Of a DNA stretch of 64,000 nt, positions 24,998-34,637 are shown in pieces. Every line of letters starts with the position of its first letter. Position 1 is the stretch's first letter. The stretch comes from Streptomyces sp. Edi2. Lineage in GTDB: Bacteria; Actinomycetota; Actinomycetes; Streptomycetales; Streptomycetaceae. The notes beneath the pieces are model-generated. The model worked only from the letters and a program-made list of their open reading frames with translations, searched no databases and had not been told where the DNA came from. The stretch lies in contig NZ_JBEJGX010000003.1 of NCBI RefSeq assembly GCF_040253635.1, positions 4,030,001-4,094,000 on the forward strand, written 5' to 3'. Both the position numbers and the translations under genes were made by a program.

Positions 24998-26089
24998 TCA
25001 GACCCCCGCGTAGGAGTGCAGGCCCGTCACGAAGATGTTCACGCCGTAGTAGTTGAACAGGTAGCAGGCGAAGCCGATCAGGCCCAGGTAGGCGGCCTTG
25101 CGGCCCTTCCAGCCTGCGGTGGCGCGGGCGTGCAGGTAGGTGGCGTAGGCGACCCAGGTGATGAAGGCCCAGACCTCCTTGGGGTCCCAGCCCCAGTAGC
25201 GGCCCCATGCGGCCTCGGCCCAGATGGCGCCCGCGATGATGGTGAACGTCCACAGCGGGAAGATGGTGGCGTTGACGCGGTAGGCGAACTTGTCGAGCGA
25301 GGCGGCCGAGGGCAGCCGCTCCAGTACGGACGAGGCGAAGGCGCCGGGCTGCTTGCCCGCGGGGTCGGCGAGCTTGCTCTCGTAGGAGTCGCGGAACAGG
25401 AAGAGCAGGGTGGAGACGGCGCCGAGGTAGAGCGCCGCGCCGGAGATGATCGCGCAGCTGACGTGGATCCACAGCCAGTACGAGTGCAGCGCGGGCACCA
25501 GCTGGTCACTGGCGGTGTAGAGCACCGAGACGGCCAGCCCGAGGTCGAGCAGGACGGTGGTGACCAGGGGCAGCCCGATCCAGCGGACCTTCTTCCCGAG
25601 GGCGAGCAGCAGGAGGTAGAGGCCCACGGCGACCGCGGCGAAGGTCGTGGAGAACTCGTACATGTTGCCCCAGGGGGCACGCTCCACGGACAGGGCGCGG
25701 GTGACGACGCCGCCCACGTGCAGCGCCCAGGCCAGGACGGTCAGCGAGATGGCGATCCGCCCGTAGAGGTCGCCCTTCTCGGTGTCGCCCGCGGCGCCCG
25801 GCCCGTCGGGGACGTCGCGGCTGCCGGCGACGGACTTGGTGACGACCTCGGGCCGCTCCAGTACGGCGGTCGCGCCGCCCTGCTGGGACTTCTTGCGGGC
25901 GGTGACCGTCGCGGACGCCGTGGACTGCGCGGTCAGGGCGGCGGCGGTGCGGCCGACCTTGCTGCGGCTGCCGAACACCCACTCGGCCATGTGCGCGAGG
26001 AAGGCGAGCGTATAGACCGCCATCGCGGAATAGACCAGCAGGTTGCTGTTGTGCGCCAGTGTCTCGTTGGCTGCGGCCGCGATGTTCAC
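24998..26089 (-). CDS. ccsB: Cytochrome c biogenesis protein CcsB/ResC
   Basis: A 363-residue membrane protein with about eight transmembrane helices. The tryptophan-rich haem-handling motif WGRYWGWDPKEVWAF is at residues 295-309, with His residues in the flanking helices (VGGVVTRALSVERAPWGNMYEF region). CcsB with ResB forms the system II haem lyase that exports haem and attaches it to apocytochrome c. Its start overlaps the ResB gene stop by 4 nt. It is the last gene of the resA-ccdA-resB-ccsB operon. Confidence 0.93.
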   Translation of the reverse strand: MNIAAAANETLAHNSNLLVYSAMAVYTLAFLAHMAEWVFGSRSKVGRTAAALTAQSTASATVTARKKSQQGGATAVLERPEVVTKSVAGSRDVPDGPGAAGDTEKGDLYGRIAISLTVLAWALHVGGVVTRALSVERAPWGNMYEFSTTFAAVAVGLYLLLLALGKKVRWIGLPLVTTVLLDLGLAVSVLYTASDQLVPALHSYWLWIHVSCAIISGAALYLGAVSTLLFLFRDSYESKLADPAGKQPGAFASSVLERLPSAASLDKFAYRVNATIFPLWTFTIIAGAIWAEAAWGRYWGWDPKEVWAFITWVAYATYLHARATAGWKGRKAAYLGLIGFACYLFNYYGVNIFVTGLHSYAGV

Positions 26090-27897
26090 GCGCGCGCTCC
26101 TTCGGAGGGGTCAGCAGGTCCGTCAGAGTCAGTGGGCTCCGCGGGGTCTTCGGTGTCGGGGGCGGGTGCGGGGGCGTCGGGAGCGGGCGGGGCCTGCGGG
26201 AACAGGTCGCCGGCGAGAGCGCCGAGTTCGTCCGGCAGCCGGGCCGATTCGCTGCGGCCGAGCCCGGCCATCTCGACCACGGTGACGCCGTCGGCGCCCT
26301 TCTCCGCCCGGACCCACACCCGGCGGCGCTGGATGAACAGCGACCCGGCCAGGCCCAGCAGGGCGGCGACCGCGCCGGTCAGTGCCAGGCCGTTGCCGGG
26401 CTGGTGGGAGACCTTGAAGCTGGCCCAGCTCTTGACGCCCTCGAAGGTGATGGAGCCCTGGCCGTTCGGCAGCTTCATCGTGGTCTGGGCTTCGGCGGCG
26501 CGGACGGCGCCCTTGTTCTTGGAGCCCGCGTGCTGCTCCACGCGGTCCTTGGGGAGCAGCATCTTCTTGAGGATGCTGCCCTTGCCGTCCTGGTACTTCT
26601 TGAGGCGCTTGGTGTCCAGCTTGTAGACGCTCTGCGGCAGGCCGGAGTCCAGGCCGAGGTCGCCGTGGTACGCGTTGACCGAGAGCACGGGGAAGTCCAG
26701 CGCCGGGAACTGCGAGAACATCGAGCCGGTGCCGCGGCCGCCGAACGTCGGGACGAACATGGCCTGGAAGCCGAGCTGGTTGCGCTTGCCGTCCTTGGTC
26801 TGCGCGCCGGGCACCTTCACCACACCGGTCGAGGTGAGGTTCTTGGGGTCGGCGGGCAGGAAGGCCGTGGCGCCGTGGAAGACGGTCTTGCCGCGGCCGT
26901 CCTTGACGGTGACGACGGGCGAGTAGCCGTGCGAGAGCAGGTAGACCCGGTTGCCCCCGATGTCGAGGGGGGTGTTCACCTCGATGGCGGTGTGGTGCTG
27001 CTTGCCGTCGGCGCCGAGGTAGTAGGAGATCTGCGCCCGGTAGGTGCGCGGGGTGCCCCGCTGGGGCCCGGTCCGTTCGTACGTCGCGTCGAAGCGGTCG
27101 AGCTTGAAGCCGAACGGGTCCATGTCGTCGGTGTCGTAGAACGGGCCCGACTTGAACTCGTCGTACTGCGTGAGGCTGTTGGCGAAGCCGTCGCCCTCGG
27201 TGACGAGCTTGTTGCCCTCGGACTTCCACAGGCCGCCGACGGCGAACGCCACCAGCATCACGATCAGCGCGACGTGGAAGACGAGGTTGCCGACCTCGCG
27301 CAGGTAGCCCTTCTCGGCGGCGACCGCGGTGGCGTCGGGGTGGGCGCGGAAGCGCCGCTTCTTCAGCAGCCGCTGCGCCGCGCCGAGGACTTCCTCGGGG
27401 GCCGCCTCGGTGCGCCAGGTGGTGTACGCGGGCAGCCGGGTCAGCCGGTGCGGGGCGGCCGGCGGGCGGCCGCGGAGCTGTCCGACGAACTGCCAGCTGC
27501 GCGGCACGATGCAGCCGATCAGCGAGATGAACAGCAGCAGGTAGATCGCGGAGAACCACACCGAGCTGTAGACGTGGAACATCCCGAGCTTGTCGTAGAT
27601 GCCCGCGAGGGTGGAGTGGTCGGCCTTGAACTGGTCGACCTTGACCGGGTCGACGCTGGTCTGCGGGATCAGCGAGCCGGGGATCGCGCCGATGGACAGC
27701 AGGAAGAGCAGCAGCAGCGCGACCCGCATCGAGGTCAGCTGCCGCCAGAACCAGCGTGCCCAGCCGAGCGGGCCGAGCGAGGGGAAGGTGACGTCTTCCG
27801 TGGGCGCGGTGGAGAGCTGGGATCCGGCCGCGCCGAGATCACTGCCCGCGTCGGCAGCGGAGCCCGGGTCGCGGGGGGTGTCGGTCTTGGTGGACAT
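26086..27897 (-). CDS. resB: Cytochrome c biogenesis protein ResB
   Basis: A 603-residue protein with an N-terminal polar extension, four transmembrane segments (two around residues 50-150, one near 200, one near the C-terminus) and a large extracytoplasmic domain, the ResB architecture. The opening motif LGWARWFWRQLTSMRVALLL is typical. It works with CcsB to ligate haem to apocytochrome c. ATG 27897 is used; TTG 27900 immediately before it is possible. The CcdA stop is 3 nt upstream, so the operon is tightly packed. The C-terminus is acidic and Pro-rich. Confidence 0.92.
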   Translation of the reverse strand: MSTKTDTPRDPGSAADAGSDLGAAGSQLSTAPTEDVTFPSLGPLGWARWFWRQLTSMRVALLLLFLLSIGAIPGSLIPQTSVDPVKVDQFKADHSTLAGIYDKLGMFHVYSSVWFSAIYLLLFISLIGCIVPRSWQFVGQLRGRPPAAPHRLTRLPAYTTWRTEAAPEEVLGAAQRLLKKRRFRAHPDATAVAAEKGYLREVGNLVFHVALIVMLVAFAVGGLWKSEGNKLVTEGDGFANSLTQYDEFKSGPFYDTDDMDPFGFKLDRFDATYERTGPQRGTPRTYRAQISYYLGADGKQHHTAIEVNTPLDIGGNRVYLLSHGYSPVVTVKDGRGKTVFHGATAFLPADPKNLTSTGVVKVPGAQTKDGKRNQLGFQAMFVPTFGGRGTGSMFSQFPALDFPVLSVNAYHGDLGLDSGLPQSVYKLDTKRLKKYQDGKGSILKKMLLPKDRVEQHAGSKNKGAVRAAEAQTTMKLPNGQGSITFEGVKSWASFKVSHQPGNGLALTGAVAALLGLAGSLFIQRRRVWVRAEKGADGVTVVEMAGLGRSESARLPDELGALAGDLFPQAPPAPDAPAPAPDTEDPAEPTDSDGPADPSEGARA

Positions 27898-27900
27898 CAA

Positions 27901-28662
27901 TCAGATCCCAACGGTGGAGCTTTGCGTCCAGCTCTGGAGCTCGGACATCAGGCTGTCCCAGATGCCGGTGACGAGGAGGATGCCGAGGGCGACCATCATC
28001 CCGCCGCCGATCCGCATCACCCACAGATAGTGCCGCTTGACCCAGCCGAAGGCGCCGAGGGCCCGGCGGAAGGCCAGCGCGACGACGATGAACGGCACGC
28101 CCAGGCCGAGGCAGTACGCCACGGTGAGCAGGGCGCCGCGGCCGGCGCTGGCGCCGGAGTACGCGAGGGCGCTGACGGCGGCGAAGGTGGGGCCGAGGCA
28201 CGGCGTCCAGCCGACGCCGAAGAGCACCCCGAGCACCGGTGCGCCGGCCAGTCCCATCGCGGGCTTCATGTGGAAGCGCAGTTCGCGCTGTCCGAAGCGC
28301 TTGAGGATGCCGGCGAAGGCCAGCCCGAGCAGGATCATCAGCACGCCGAGGACCCGCGAGACGACGTCCTTGTACTGCTGCAGGGTCTGGCCGAAGAACC
28401 CGAAGAGGGCGCCGCCGGAGACGAAGACGGCGGTGAAGCCGAGGACGAAGAGCGCGGCGCCGGCCAGCATCCGGCCGCGCCGGGCCTCGCCGAGGTCGGT
28501 GCCGGTGACGCCGGTGACGTACGACATATAGCCCGGCACCAGCGGCAGGACGCAGGGCGAGAAGAAGGAGACGAGTCCGGCGACGAGCGCGAGGGGGACG
28601 GCGGCGAGCAGGGTCCCGTTGAGGACGGTCTGGTTTTCCGCGGCGGCGGCGAGCGCGATCAC
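27901..28662 (-). CDS. ccdA: Thiol-disulfide interchange membrane protein CcdA
   Basis: A 253-residue protein with six transmembrane helices. The CcdA/DsbD core is clear: FFSPCVLPLVPGYMSYVTG in the first helix and GWTPCLGPTFAAV in the fourth, each with the conserved redox Cys. It passes electrons from cytoplasmic thioredoxin to the outside ResA-type protein, keeping the apocytochrome haem site reduced. The gene starts at GTG 28662, 4 nt after the ResA stop. Part of the four-gene cytochrome c maturation operon. Confidence 0.93.
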   Translation of the reverse strand: MIALAAAAENQTVLNGTLLAAVPLALVAGLVSFFSPCVLPLVPGYMSYVTGVTGTDLGEARRGRMLAGAALFVLGFTAVFVSGGALFGFFGQTLQQYKDVVSRVLGVLMILLGLAFAGILKRFGQRELRFHMKPAMGLAGAPVLGVLFGVGWTPCLGPTFAAVSALAYSGASAGRGALLTVAYCLGLGVPFIVVALAFRRALGAFGWVKRHYLWVMRIGGGMMVALGILLVTGIWDSLMSELQSWTQSSTVGI

Positions 28663-28666
28663 GTGA

Positions 28667-29281
28667 TCACTTCTCGGCGATCAGCGGGGTGATCATCTTG
28701 CGGAGATCGTCCTCGGCGAGCGGGCCGATCGAGCGGGCGGCGATCTTGCCGTGCCGGTCGATGGCGATCGTGGAGGGGATGGACTGCGGGTTGAGGCTGC
28801 CCTTGGGGAAGCGCAGCATCAGCCGGCCGGTCGGGTCGAACAGGCTCGGGTAGGGCATCTTGTGCTCTTCCTCGAAGCTGTTGGCCTGCGACTTCTCGGA
28901 GTCGCGGGTGTTGATCCCGACGAACTGGACGCCCTTGGCCTTGGTGTCGTTCGCGACCTTGGCGAAGTTCGGCGCCTCGGCGATGCAGGGCCCGCACCAT
29001 GATCCCCAGACGTTGAGGATGACGACCTTGCCCTTGTAGTCGGCGATGTCCAGCTTCTTGCCGGTGGTGGTCTCACCCGAAAGATCGGGGGCCGGCTTCC
29101 GCTCGTCCTTCGTGACGGTGTCGATGCCGTTCTTGCCCTGGACGAACCGGGTCTGGGAGGAGCCGCCGGAGGCGCCGTCGCCGCAGGCGCTGAGCGTCAG
29201 CGACGCGGCCGCCGCCCCTGCGGCGAGCAGGGTGATGCGGCGGCGGCTCGTGAGGCGGCGGGGGGCGCGGCAAGCACTCAT
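28667..29281 (-). CDS. resA: ResA/TlpA-type thioredoxin-fold lipoprotein
   Basis: A 204-residue extracytoplasmic thiol-disulfide oxidoreductase. A lipobox LSAC places the lipidated Cys at 33. The thioredoxin-fold active site WCGPC (Cys96, Cys99) lies in VVILNVWGSWCGPC, the usual ResA layout with a later cis-Pro segment (QSIPSTIAID). It reduces the Cys pair of apocytochrome c before haem attachment, and receives electrons through CcdA, encoded next. ATG 29281 is chosen; an upstream start adds 8 residues without a signal feature. Confidence 0.92.
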   Translation of the reverse strand: MSACRAPRRLTSRRRITLLAAGAAAASLTLSACGDGASGGSSQTRFVQGKNGIDTVTKDERKPAPDLSGETTTGKKLDIADYKGKVVILNVWGSWCGPCIAEAPNFAKVANDTKAKGVQFVGINTRDSEKSQANSFEEEHKMPYPSLFDPTGRLMLRFPKGSLNPQSIPSTIAIDRHGKIAARSIGPLAEDDLRKMITPLIAEK

Positions 29282-29358
29282 GTGAAAAGTTTCGCATGGG
29301 CCCATTCCGGATCTTCCGCGCCCCCCTCCGACGGCCTGCCGCCGCCCGGGGGTAGCCG

Positions 29359-30588
29359 TCAGGCCGCCGACAAATACGACTTCCAGCCGCCGTAGGGCCG
29401 CGCTCCGACCGGAAGCTGCTGGAGCTTGCTCACCACCTCCGGGTCCTGTGCGTCCAGCCAGTCGGTGAACTGCCGGAACGACACCAGACGGACATCTTTG
29501 TTCTGCTCATTGGCAATGTGCTTGAGCGCTTCCTCGACGGCATCCATGTAGATGCCGCCATTCCACTGTTCGAAGTGGTTGCCGATGAAGAACGGCGCGC
29601 GATTCGTCTCGTAGGCCCGGCGGAATCCGGAAATGTAGGCGTCGGTGGCCTGCTGCCGCCAGCCCGGGTAGTTGACCGGCGGAGCCTGCGTGGAGTTCTT
29701 CGACTGATTGAAGAGCATGTTGTAGTCCATCGAGAGCACCTGGGAACTGTGCCCCGGGAACGGAATCAGCTGGAGCGGGAAGTCCCACAGGCCCCGCTTC
29801 TTCCTCGGCCACATCTGCATACCGCCGGGCGAGCTGGCGTCGTACCGCCAGCCGAGTTCCTGGGCGGTGGGCAGCAGGTTTCTCTGGCCCAGCAGGCAGG
29901 GGGTGCGGCCGCCGACCAATTCCTTGCGGTAGTCGAAGGGCAGCGGTTCGAGGTCGGTGAATCCGGTGTTCGTGCGCCACTGCGTGACGAAGTCCATCGC
30001 CTGGTCGATCTCGGACTGCCACTGCCGGGGCGTCCAGTACTTGACCGAGGTCGGGGCGTTGCCGCAGAAGTGCCCGTTGAAGTGGGTGCCGACCTCGTGG
30101 CCGTCCAGCCAGGCCTCCCGCACGTACTTCAGCGTCTCCCTGATGTGGTCGTCGCTGAGATAGGGGATGTCGGAGGCGCCCTGCGCGTTGTTCGGCGGGT
30201 CGTAAAGGTGCTTCTGGGATTCGGGCAGGAGATACAGGCCGGAGAGGAAGAAGGTCATGGCCGCGCCGTGGTCCCTGGCGAGCTGGAGGAAACGGGGGAA
30301 GAGGCCGTTGCCGACCTCTCCGGCCCCGTCCCAGGAAAAGACCACGAACTGCGGCGGGGTCTGGCCGGGCTCGAGTCGTTCGGGTGCCTTGGGCTGATGG
30401 GGCTGCGCGCCGGAATATGCTGTCGAACCGTCACCGATGAGCTTTGCCCGGGCCTGGACCGAGTTCTTGACCCGCTGTTTGCCGGCCCCCACGCCATCCG
30501 AGTCCGTCGACGAGCAGCCGGCGATGCCCAGCGCAGCGGCTGCACCGACTCCCATACCCAGCAGGCTTCGCCGGCTGATCGCGCGCAT
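29359..30588 (-). CDS. Tat/lipoprotein polysaccharide deacetylase-like protein
   Basis: A 409-residue protein from ATG 30588 (TTG 30621 would add 11 residues; neither has a clear ribosome site, so the start is uncertain). The N-terminus carries a twin-Arg ISRRSLLG and a lipobox IAGC. The enzyme part has NodB-like features: FVVFSWDGAG as motif 1 (Asp), HEVGTHFNGH as motif 2 metal His pair, and a long C-terminal domain with an FIGNHFEQW segment. It is probably a zinc-dependent deacetylase acting on cell-wall or extracellular glycan; the substrate is inferred only. It lies upstream of resA but in a separate unit. Confidence 0.75.
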   Translation of the reverse strand: MRAISRRSLLGMGVGAAAALGIAGCSSTDSDGVGAGKQRVKNSVQARAKLIGDGSTAYSGAQPHQPKAPERLEPGQTPPQFVVFSWDGAGEVGNGLFPRFLQLARDHGAAMTFFLSGLYLLPESQKHLYDPPNNAQGASDIPYLSDDHIRETLKYVREAWLDGHEVGTHFNGHFCGNAPTSVKYWTPRQWQSEIDQAMDFVTQWRTNTGFTDLEPLPFDYRKELVGGRTPCLLGQRNLLPTAQELGWRYDASSPGGMQMWPRKKRGLWDFPLQLIPFPGHSSQVLSMDYNMLFNQSKNSTQAPPVNYPGWRQQATDAYISGFRRAYETNRAPFFIGNHFEQWNGGIYMDAVEEALKHIANEQNKDVRLVSFRQFTDWLDAQDPEVVSKLQQLPVGARPYGGWKSYLSAA

Positions 30589-30734
30589 ACCCTCGTCCCC
30601 ATCCGTGCTCGCCGAACTCAATATCCATATAAACGGACAATGGAGAGGAGGGCATGTCGAGCGTCGGGGTGACGAGTTATGCGTCTGGACAGGTCATTTC
30701 GCCTGCATATGACATTCCGCCAAGTGATGCGCCG

Positions 30735-31424
30735 TCAGGCCCCGAAAGCCTTGGCCTTTCCCTTGACCGGTTTGGCGCCGGCCAGGAGATGGGAGGGAAC
30801 CAGGTCGCGCGCGGGCTCGCTGTAGCCCACCGAAATGATCTTGTCGCCGTGGAAGGTGAACGACGTCAGCGAGGCCAGCGTGCACTGCCGCTTCCGCGGG
30901 TCGTGCCACAGCCGCCGCCGCTCAGCGAAGCTGCGCACGATCCAGATCGGCAGCTGATGGCTGACCGCCACCGCCTCGTGCCCGCGCGCCGCGTCCCGTG
31001 CCGCGCCCAGCGCCGCCATCATCCGCACCACCTGCTCGAGGTACGGCTCGCCCCAGGAGGGCCGGAACGGATTCGTCAGGTACTTCCAGTTCCCCGGCTT
31101 CTTCAGCGCACCGTCACCGACCCCGAAGGTCTTCCCCTCGAAGACGTTGGCCGCCTCGATCAGCCGCTCGTCGGTGGCCGTCTCCAGGCCGTGCGCCCCG
31201 GCGACCGGCTCCGCGGTCTCCTGGGCGCGCTCCAGCGGCGAGGCGACGACATGCGTGATGTCCCGCCCCGCCAGGTGCTCCGCCACCCGGTCGGCCATCT
31301 TCCGCCCCAGCTCGGAGAGGTGGTAGCCGGGCCGGCGCCCGTAGAGCACGCCGTCGGGGTTGTGCACCTCGCCGTGCCGCATCAGATGCACCACGGTGAT
31401 GTCTTCGCTGCTCATGTCACCCAT
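30735..31424 (-). CDS. Histidine phosphatase family protein
   Basis: A 229-residue phosphoglycerate-mutase-fold phosphatase. The catalytic LMRHGEV motif (Arg16, His17, Gly18) is followed by LSELGRKMADRV and ASPLERAQETA, and the second catalytic His lies in AVAVSHQLPIWIV. ATG 31424 or 31415 are both possible starts. The gene is 63 nt downstream of hemL and reads in the same direction, so co-transcription is likely. In actinobacteria such phosphatases often accompany hemL; the substrate is unknown. Confidence 0.88.
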   Translation of the reverse strand: MGDMSSEDITVVHLMRHGEVHNPDGVLYGRRPGYHLSELGRKMADRVAEHLAGRDITHVVASPLERAQETAEPVAGAHGLETATDERLIEAANVFEGKTFGVGDGALKKPGNWKYLTNPFRPSWGEPYLEQVVRMMAALGAARDAARGHEAVAVSHQLPIWIVRSFAERRRLWHDPRKRQCTLASLTSFTFHGDKIISVGYSEPARDLVPSHLLAGAKPVKGKAKAFGA

Positions 31425-31486
31425 TCATTCAGTCGTCGGCAAGCAGTCGCCGAAAGCAGTCACCGGCCCGTGCGCCGGAGGTGTCC

Positions 31487-32794
31487 TCAGGCCGTCGCCG
31501 CGGCCGCGGCCCGTGCGGCGGCCGGCAGGGCGGCGGCGATGCGCTCGACGGCCGCCGCGTCGTGTGCGGTCGAGACGAACCACGACTCGAAGGCGGACGG
31601 CGGCAGGTAGACGCCCTGCGCCAGCATCGAGTGGAAGAAGGCGGTGAAGCGGAACGATTCCTGCGCCTTGGCAGCGTCGTAGTCGGTCACCTCGGCATCC
31701 GTGAAGAAGACCGTGAACATGTTCCCCGCGGCCTGGAGCCGGTGCGCCACGCCCTCCTTCGCCAGCGCGGCGGTGACCAGGCCCCGCACCTCCGCGGAGA
31801 CCGCGTCGACCTTCTCGTACGCGGCGTCGTCCAGCAGCCGCAGCTGCGCGACGCCCGCGGCGGTGGCGATCGGGTTCCCGGACAGGGTGCCCGCCTGGTA
31901 GACCGGGCCGGCCGGCGCGAGGTGCGCCATGACGTCCGCGCGGCCGCCGAAGGCCGCGGCCGGGAAGCCGCCGCCCATGACCTTGCCGAAGGTCATCAGA
32001 TCCGGACGTACCCCATCAATGCCGTACCAACCGGCCTTGCTGACGCGGAAGCCGGTCATCACCTCGTCGGAGACGTAGAGCGCCCCGTCGCCGGCGCACA
32101 GGTCCTTCAGGCCCTGGTTGAAGCCCGGCAGCGGCGGCACCACGCCCATGTTGCCCGGCGCCGCCTCCGTGATCACACAGGCGATCTCGCCCGGGTGCGC
32201 GGCGAACGCGGCCCGCACCGCTTCGAGGTCGTTGTACGGCAGCACGATCGTGTCGCCGGCCTGCGCCCCCGTCACCCCCGGCGTGTCGGGCAGCCCGAGG
32301 GTCGCCACGCCCGAACCGGCCGCGGCCAGCAGCGCGTCCACGTGCCCGTGGTAGCAGCCCGCGAACTTGATCACCTTCGGCCGGCCGGTGAACCCGCGCG
32401 CCAGCCGGATCGCGGACATCGTCGCCTCGGTGCCGCTGGAGACCAGCCGCACCTGCTCGACCGGCGCGATCCGGGCCACGATCTCCTCGGCCAGCTCGAC
32501 CTCGCCCGCACCGGGCGTGCCGAAGGACGTACCGCGGGCGACCGCCTCCTGGACCGCAGCGATCACCTCGGGGTGCGAGTGGCCGAGGATCATCGGCCCC
32601 CAGGAGCACACGAGGTCGACATACTCACGGCCATCGGCGTCGGTGAGGTACGGACCGGTACCGGACACCATGAACCGGGGCGTACCGCCCACGGCGCGGA
32701 ACGCCCGCACCGGAGAGTTGACGCCGCCCGGCGTCACGGCGGACGCACGGTCGAAGAGCGACTGCGAAACAGGGGCTTCATACGGAAAAGACAC
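31487..32794 (-). CDS. hemL: Glutamate-1-semialdehyde 2,1-aminomutase HemL
   Basis: A 435-residue PLP enzyme making 5-aminolevulinate from glutamate-1-semialdehyde, an early step of haem synthesis by the C5 route. Visible are the N-terminal [20 protein letters not shown], the [18 protein letters not shown] segment, SDEVMTGFR (Asp contacting PLP) and the Schiff-base Lys in [16 protein letters not shown] 32794 has AGGATC upstream and gives the typical short N-terminus ([13 protein letters not shown]); ATG 32812 is possible. Other haem genes, hemB and hemD, lie at 56938 and 63212. Confidence 0.95.
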   Translation of the reverse strand: MSFPYEAPVSQSLFDRASAVTPGGVNSPVRAFRAVGGTPRFMVSGTGPYLTDADGREYVDLVCSWGPMILGHSHPEVIAAVQEAVARGTSFGTPGAGEVELAEEIVARIAPVEQVRLVSSGTEATMSAIRLARGFTGRPKVIKFAGCYHGHVDALLAAAGSGVATLGLPDTPGVTGAQAGDTIVLPYNDLEAVRAAFAAHPGEIACVITEAAPGNMGVVPPLPGFNQGLKDLCAGDGALYVSDEVMTGFRVSKAGWYGIDGVRPDLMTFGKVMGGGFPAAAFGGRADVMAHLAPAGPVYQAGTLSGNPIATAAGVAQLRLLDDAAYEKVDAVSAEVRGLVTAALAKEGVAHRLQAAGNMFTVFFTDAEVTDYDAAKAQESFRFTAFFHSMLAQGVYLPPSAFESWFVSTAHDAAAVERIAAALPAAARAAAAATA

Positions 32795-33277
32795 TGTGAT
32801 CCTGACCTGCATAAACGGCGGGTGGGCGGCGCGCGGACGCGGCCCTGCTGACTAGGGAGGCGGGAATCTTCCTCGCGATACGCCTGCGGGCGCCGCTCGG
32901 TTCACCCTCGCTCCTTTTTTGATTCCTCTCGCTTTCGACCGGGCGTCAGCCCCCACTCGTCTGCGAAACTGGGCCGACGTACGAGTAAGTCACGCAAGCA
33001 ATGGTCTCAGAGGCGCACGGGGGCGTGCGGCCGGGCGTTTCACGCGCCGGTGACGGGGGAGGTCTCTGAGACGATGATCGGGTTGCGCGGCTGGGGCTGC
33101 GAGTGGTCGGGTGGAGATATGCATCGCGGTGGCGAACTGGGCGAGGGAACCAATGACCGGGGTCCCGAGCGCGCCCAGCGCGGCCGTCACCGGCGCGAGG
33201 AATCCACGGGTGACCGGACCACGCGCGAGGAAACCACGGGCCACGAGAGCACAGGCGGGGAAATCAGAGGCGGCCGC
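32795..33277. other. 483-bp divergent region between hemL and a conserved hypothetical gene
   Basis: No gene is supported. It should hold the hemL promoter (leftward) and that of the 33278 gene (rightward). A GGGGGAGG at 33054-33061 precedes an ATG at 33074 that would extend the next gene by 68 residues of Arg/Glu/Thr-rich sequence; I judge the extension non-conserved. Confidence 0.5.
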
Positions 33278-33715
33278 ATGGGGGTGACGTACAGGTACTT
33301 CGGCGCGCCCAACGGCGCGACGGCGGCCCGGGTCCCCGTCTCCATGCGTCCCGAGGAGCTCGGCGGTGACGAGCTCGGCATGGGCGGCATGTTCAGCAAG
33401 ATCAAGCCGGAGACGATGGCCGCCATGGTCCTCACCGGTATAGAGGGCATACCCCTCCATAAGGTTCCGCCGCTCGAACTGGTCGTCCTCCACCCCGACT
33501 ACGCCGTCGTCAAGCTCCCGATGACCGTGGTCGACCCGCTGCGAGGCGTCGGCGAGGAGTCGGTCGGCGCGGCCGCCTTCATCTGGTCCACGGTCCCCGA
33601 CCGCGGCGGCCCGCGCGACGCCTTCACCGTCTACCAGCTGCTGCACGAGTGGCAGGACTTCAGCCACCGGCTGCACGAGGCGGGGCACCAGGCGTACTGC
33701 CTGGTGTGGCCGTAA
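33278..33715 (+). CDS. Conserved actinobacterial hypothetical protein
   Basis: A 145-residue protein beginning MGVTYRYFGAPNGATAARVP. It has no signal peptide, membrane segment or catalytic motif I can name. The sequence is well-structured with alternating strands (ELVVLHPDYAVVKLPMTVVD) and a final His-rich helix (LLHEWQDFSHRLHEAGHQ). ATG 33278 has an AGAGG-type site; ATG 33074 would add a low-complexity extension. Divergent from hemL. Family and role not recognised. Confidence 0.75.
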   Translation: MGVTYRYFGAPNGATAARVPVSMRPEELGGDELGMGGMFSKIKPETMAAMVLTGIEGIPLHKVPPLELVVLHPDYAVVKLPMTVVDPLRGVGEESVGAAAFIWSTVPDRGGPRDAFTVYQLLHEWQDFSHRLHEAGHQAYCLVWP

Positions 33716-33803
33716 CGGGTCGGCGCGGGGCGAGACGCGGTGCTCGGCCCTGGGGCCCGGCCGCGCCCCGGGCCGCGCCGCACCCGGGGCCGAACGCCGC
33801 CGC

Positions 33804-34637
33804 TCACCACGTGGGGCGGGCCGACACACCGCCGTCCACGACCAGATCGTGCCCGGTGATCCAGGACGCCATCGGCGAGGCGAGGAAGACACAGGCATCG
33901 CCCACGTCCTGAGGCGTGCCCAACCGCCCGGCGGGTGCCGCCGCCTGCCAGCGTCGCACCCCCTCCGGCCAGTCCCCGGCCAGGCCGGGCCGGTCGATCA
34001 GGCCGGGCGAGACGCTGTTGACGCGGATGCCGTATGCCCCGTATTCGAGCGCCGCCGTACGCGCATGCATCACCACCGCCGCCTTCGACGCGCAGTAGTG
34101 GGCGTGCCGCGGCGCCGGCCGGTCCGCCTCGATCGAGGCGATATGCGTCACCGACCCTCCGGCGCCCGCGCGCATCACCGCCGCCGCGGCCTGGGTGCAG
34201 GCGAAGACGCTGTGCACGTTCACGTCCGCCACCGCCCGCCAGTCGGCGAGTGACATCCCCGCCAGCTCCTGCGTCGGCTGCACCCCCGCGTTGTTCACCA
34301 GCGCGGTCAGCCGCCCGCGCCAGCCGGCCGCCTCGGCCACCAGGCGGTGGCACTCCTCCTCGTCGGCCAGATCGGCGGCCAGCGCCAGCGCGCTCCCGCC
34401 GTCCGCCTCGATCCGCCCGACCAGCTCCCGCGCCGCCTCGGCGCCCGTCCGGTAATGCGCCACGACGGCGGCTCCCGCGGCGGCGAACCGCAGCGCGATA
34501 CCGCGGCCGAGGCCGCCGGCGGCGCCGGTGACGAGGACGACCTGGCCGCGGAGGTCGGGGAGAGCGGGGTGAGGGGAAGGGCCGGGGACGTCGGACGTGG
34601 TCTCGGTCATGGTCGGTTCGGTGGTTGGTTCGGTCAT
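33804..34637 (-). CDS. Short-chain dehydrogenase/reductase (SDR)
   Basis: A 277-residue classical SDR. Cofactor motif TGAAGGLGRG, NNAG motif in LVNNAGVQPT, catalytic Ser in THIASIEAD and YCASKAAVV giving the Tyr-xxx-Lys pair. A C-terminal VDGG segment is typical of 3-oxoacyl-ACP reductase-like members. The start overlaps the cupin gene stop in an ATGA, so both are translated together. The start could also be ATG 34610 (MTETTSD), which removes a Thr/Glu-rich lead. NAD(P) preference and substrate are not predictable. Confidence 0.9.
   Translation of the reverse strand: MTEPTTEPTMTETTSDVPGPSPHPALPDLRGQVVLVTGAAGGLGRGIALRFAAAGAAVVAHYRTGAEAARELVGRIEADGGSALALAADLADEEECHRLVAEAAGWRGRLTALVNNAGVQPTQELAGMSLADWRAVADVNVHSVFACTQAAAAVMRAGAGGSVTHIASIEADRPAPRHAHYCASKAAVVMHARTAALEYGAYGIRVNSVSPGLIDRPGLAGDWPEGVRRWQAAAPAGRLGTPQDVGDACVFLASPMASWITGHDLVVDGGVSARPTW

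Noticed and set aside
26059..28692. 877-codon open frame on the plus strand across the ccdA/resB/ccsB region
   Set aside because: It is the antisense shadow of three well-supported cytochrome c biogenesis genes; the product is compositionally extreme and matches no family.
33050..33277. Extended start for the conserved protein at 33278
   Set aside because: The extension is Arg/Glu/Thr-rich, repetitive and unlikely to be conserved, although an ATG with a distant GGGGGAGG exists at 33074.
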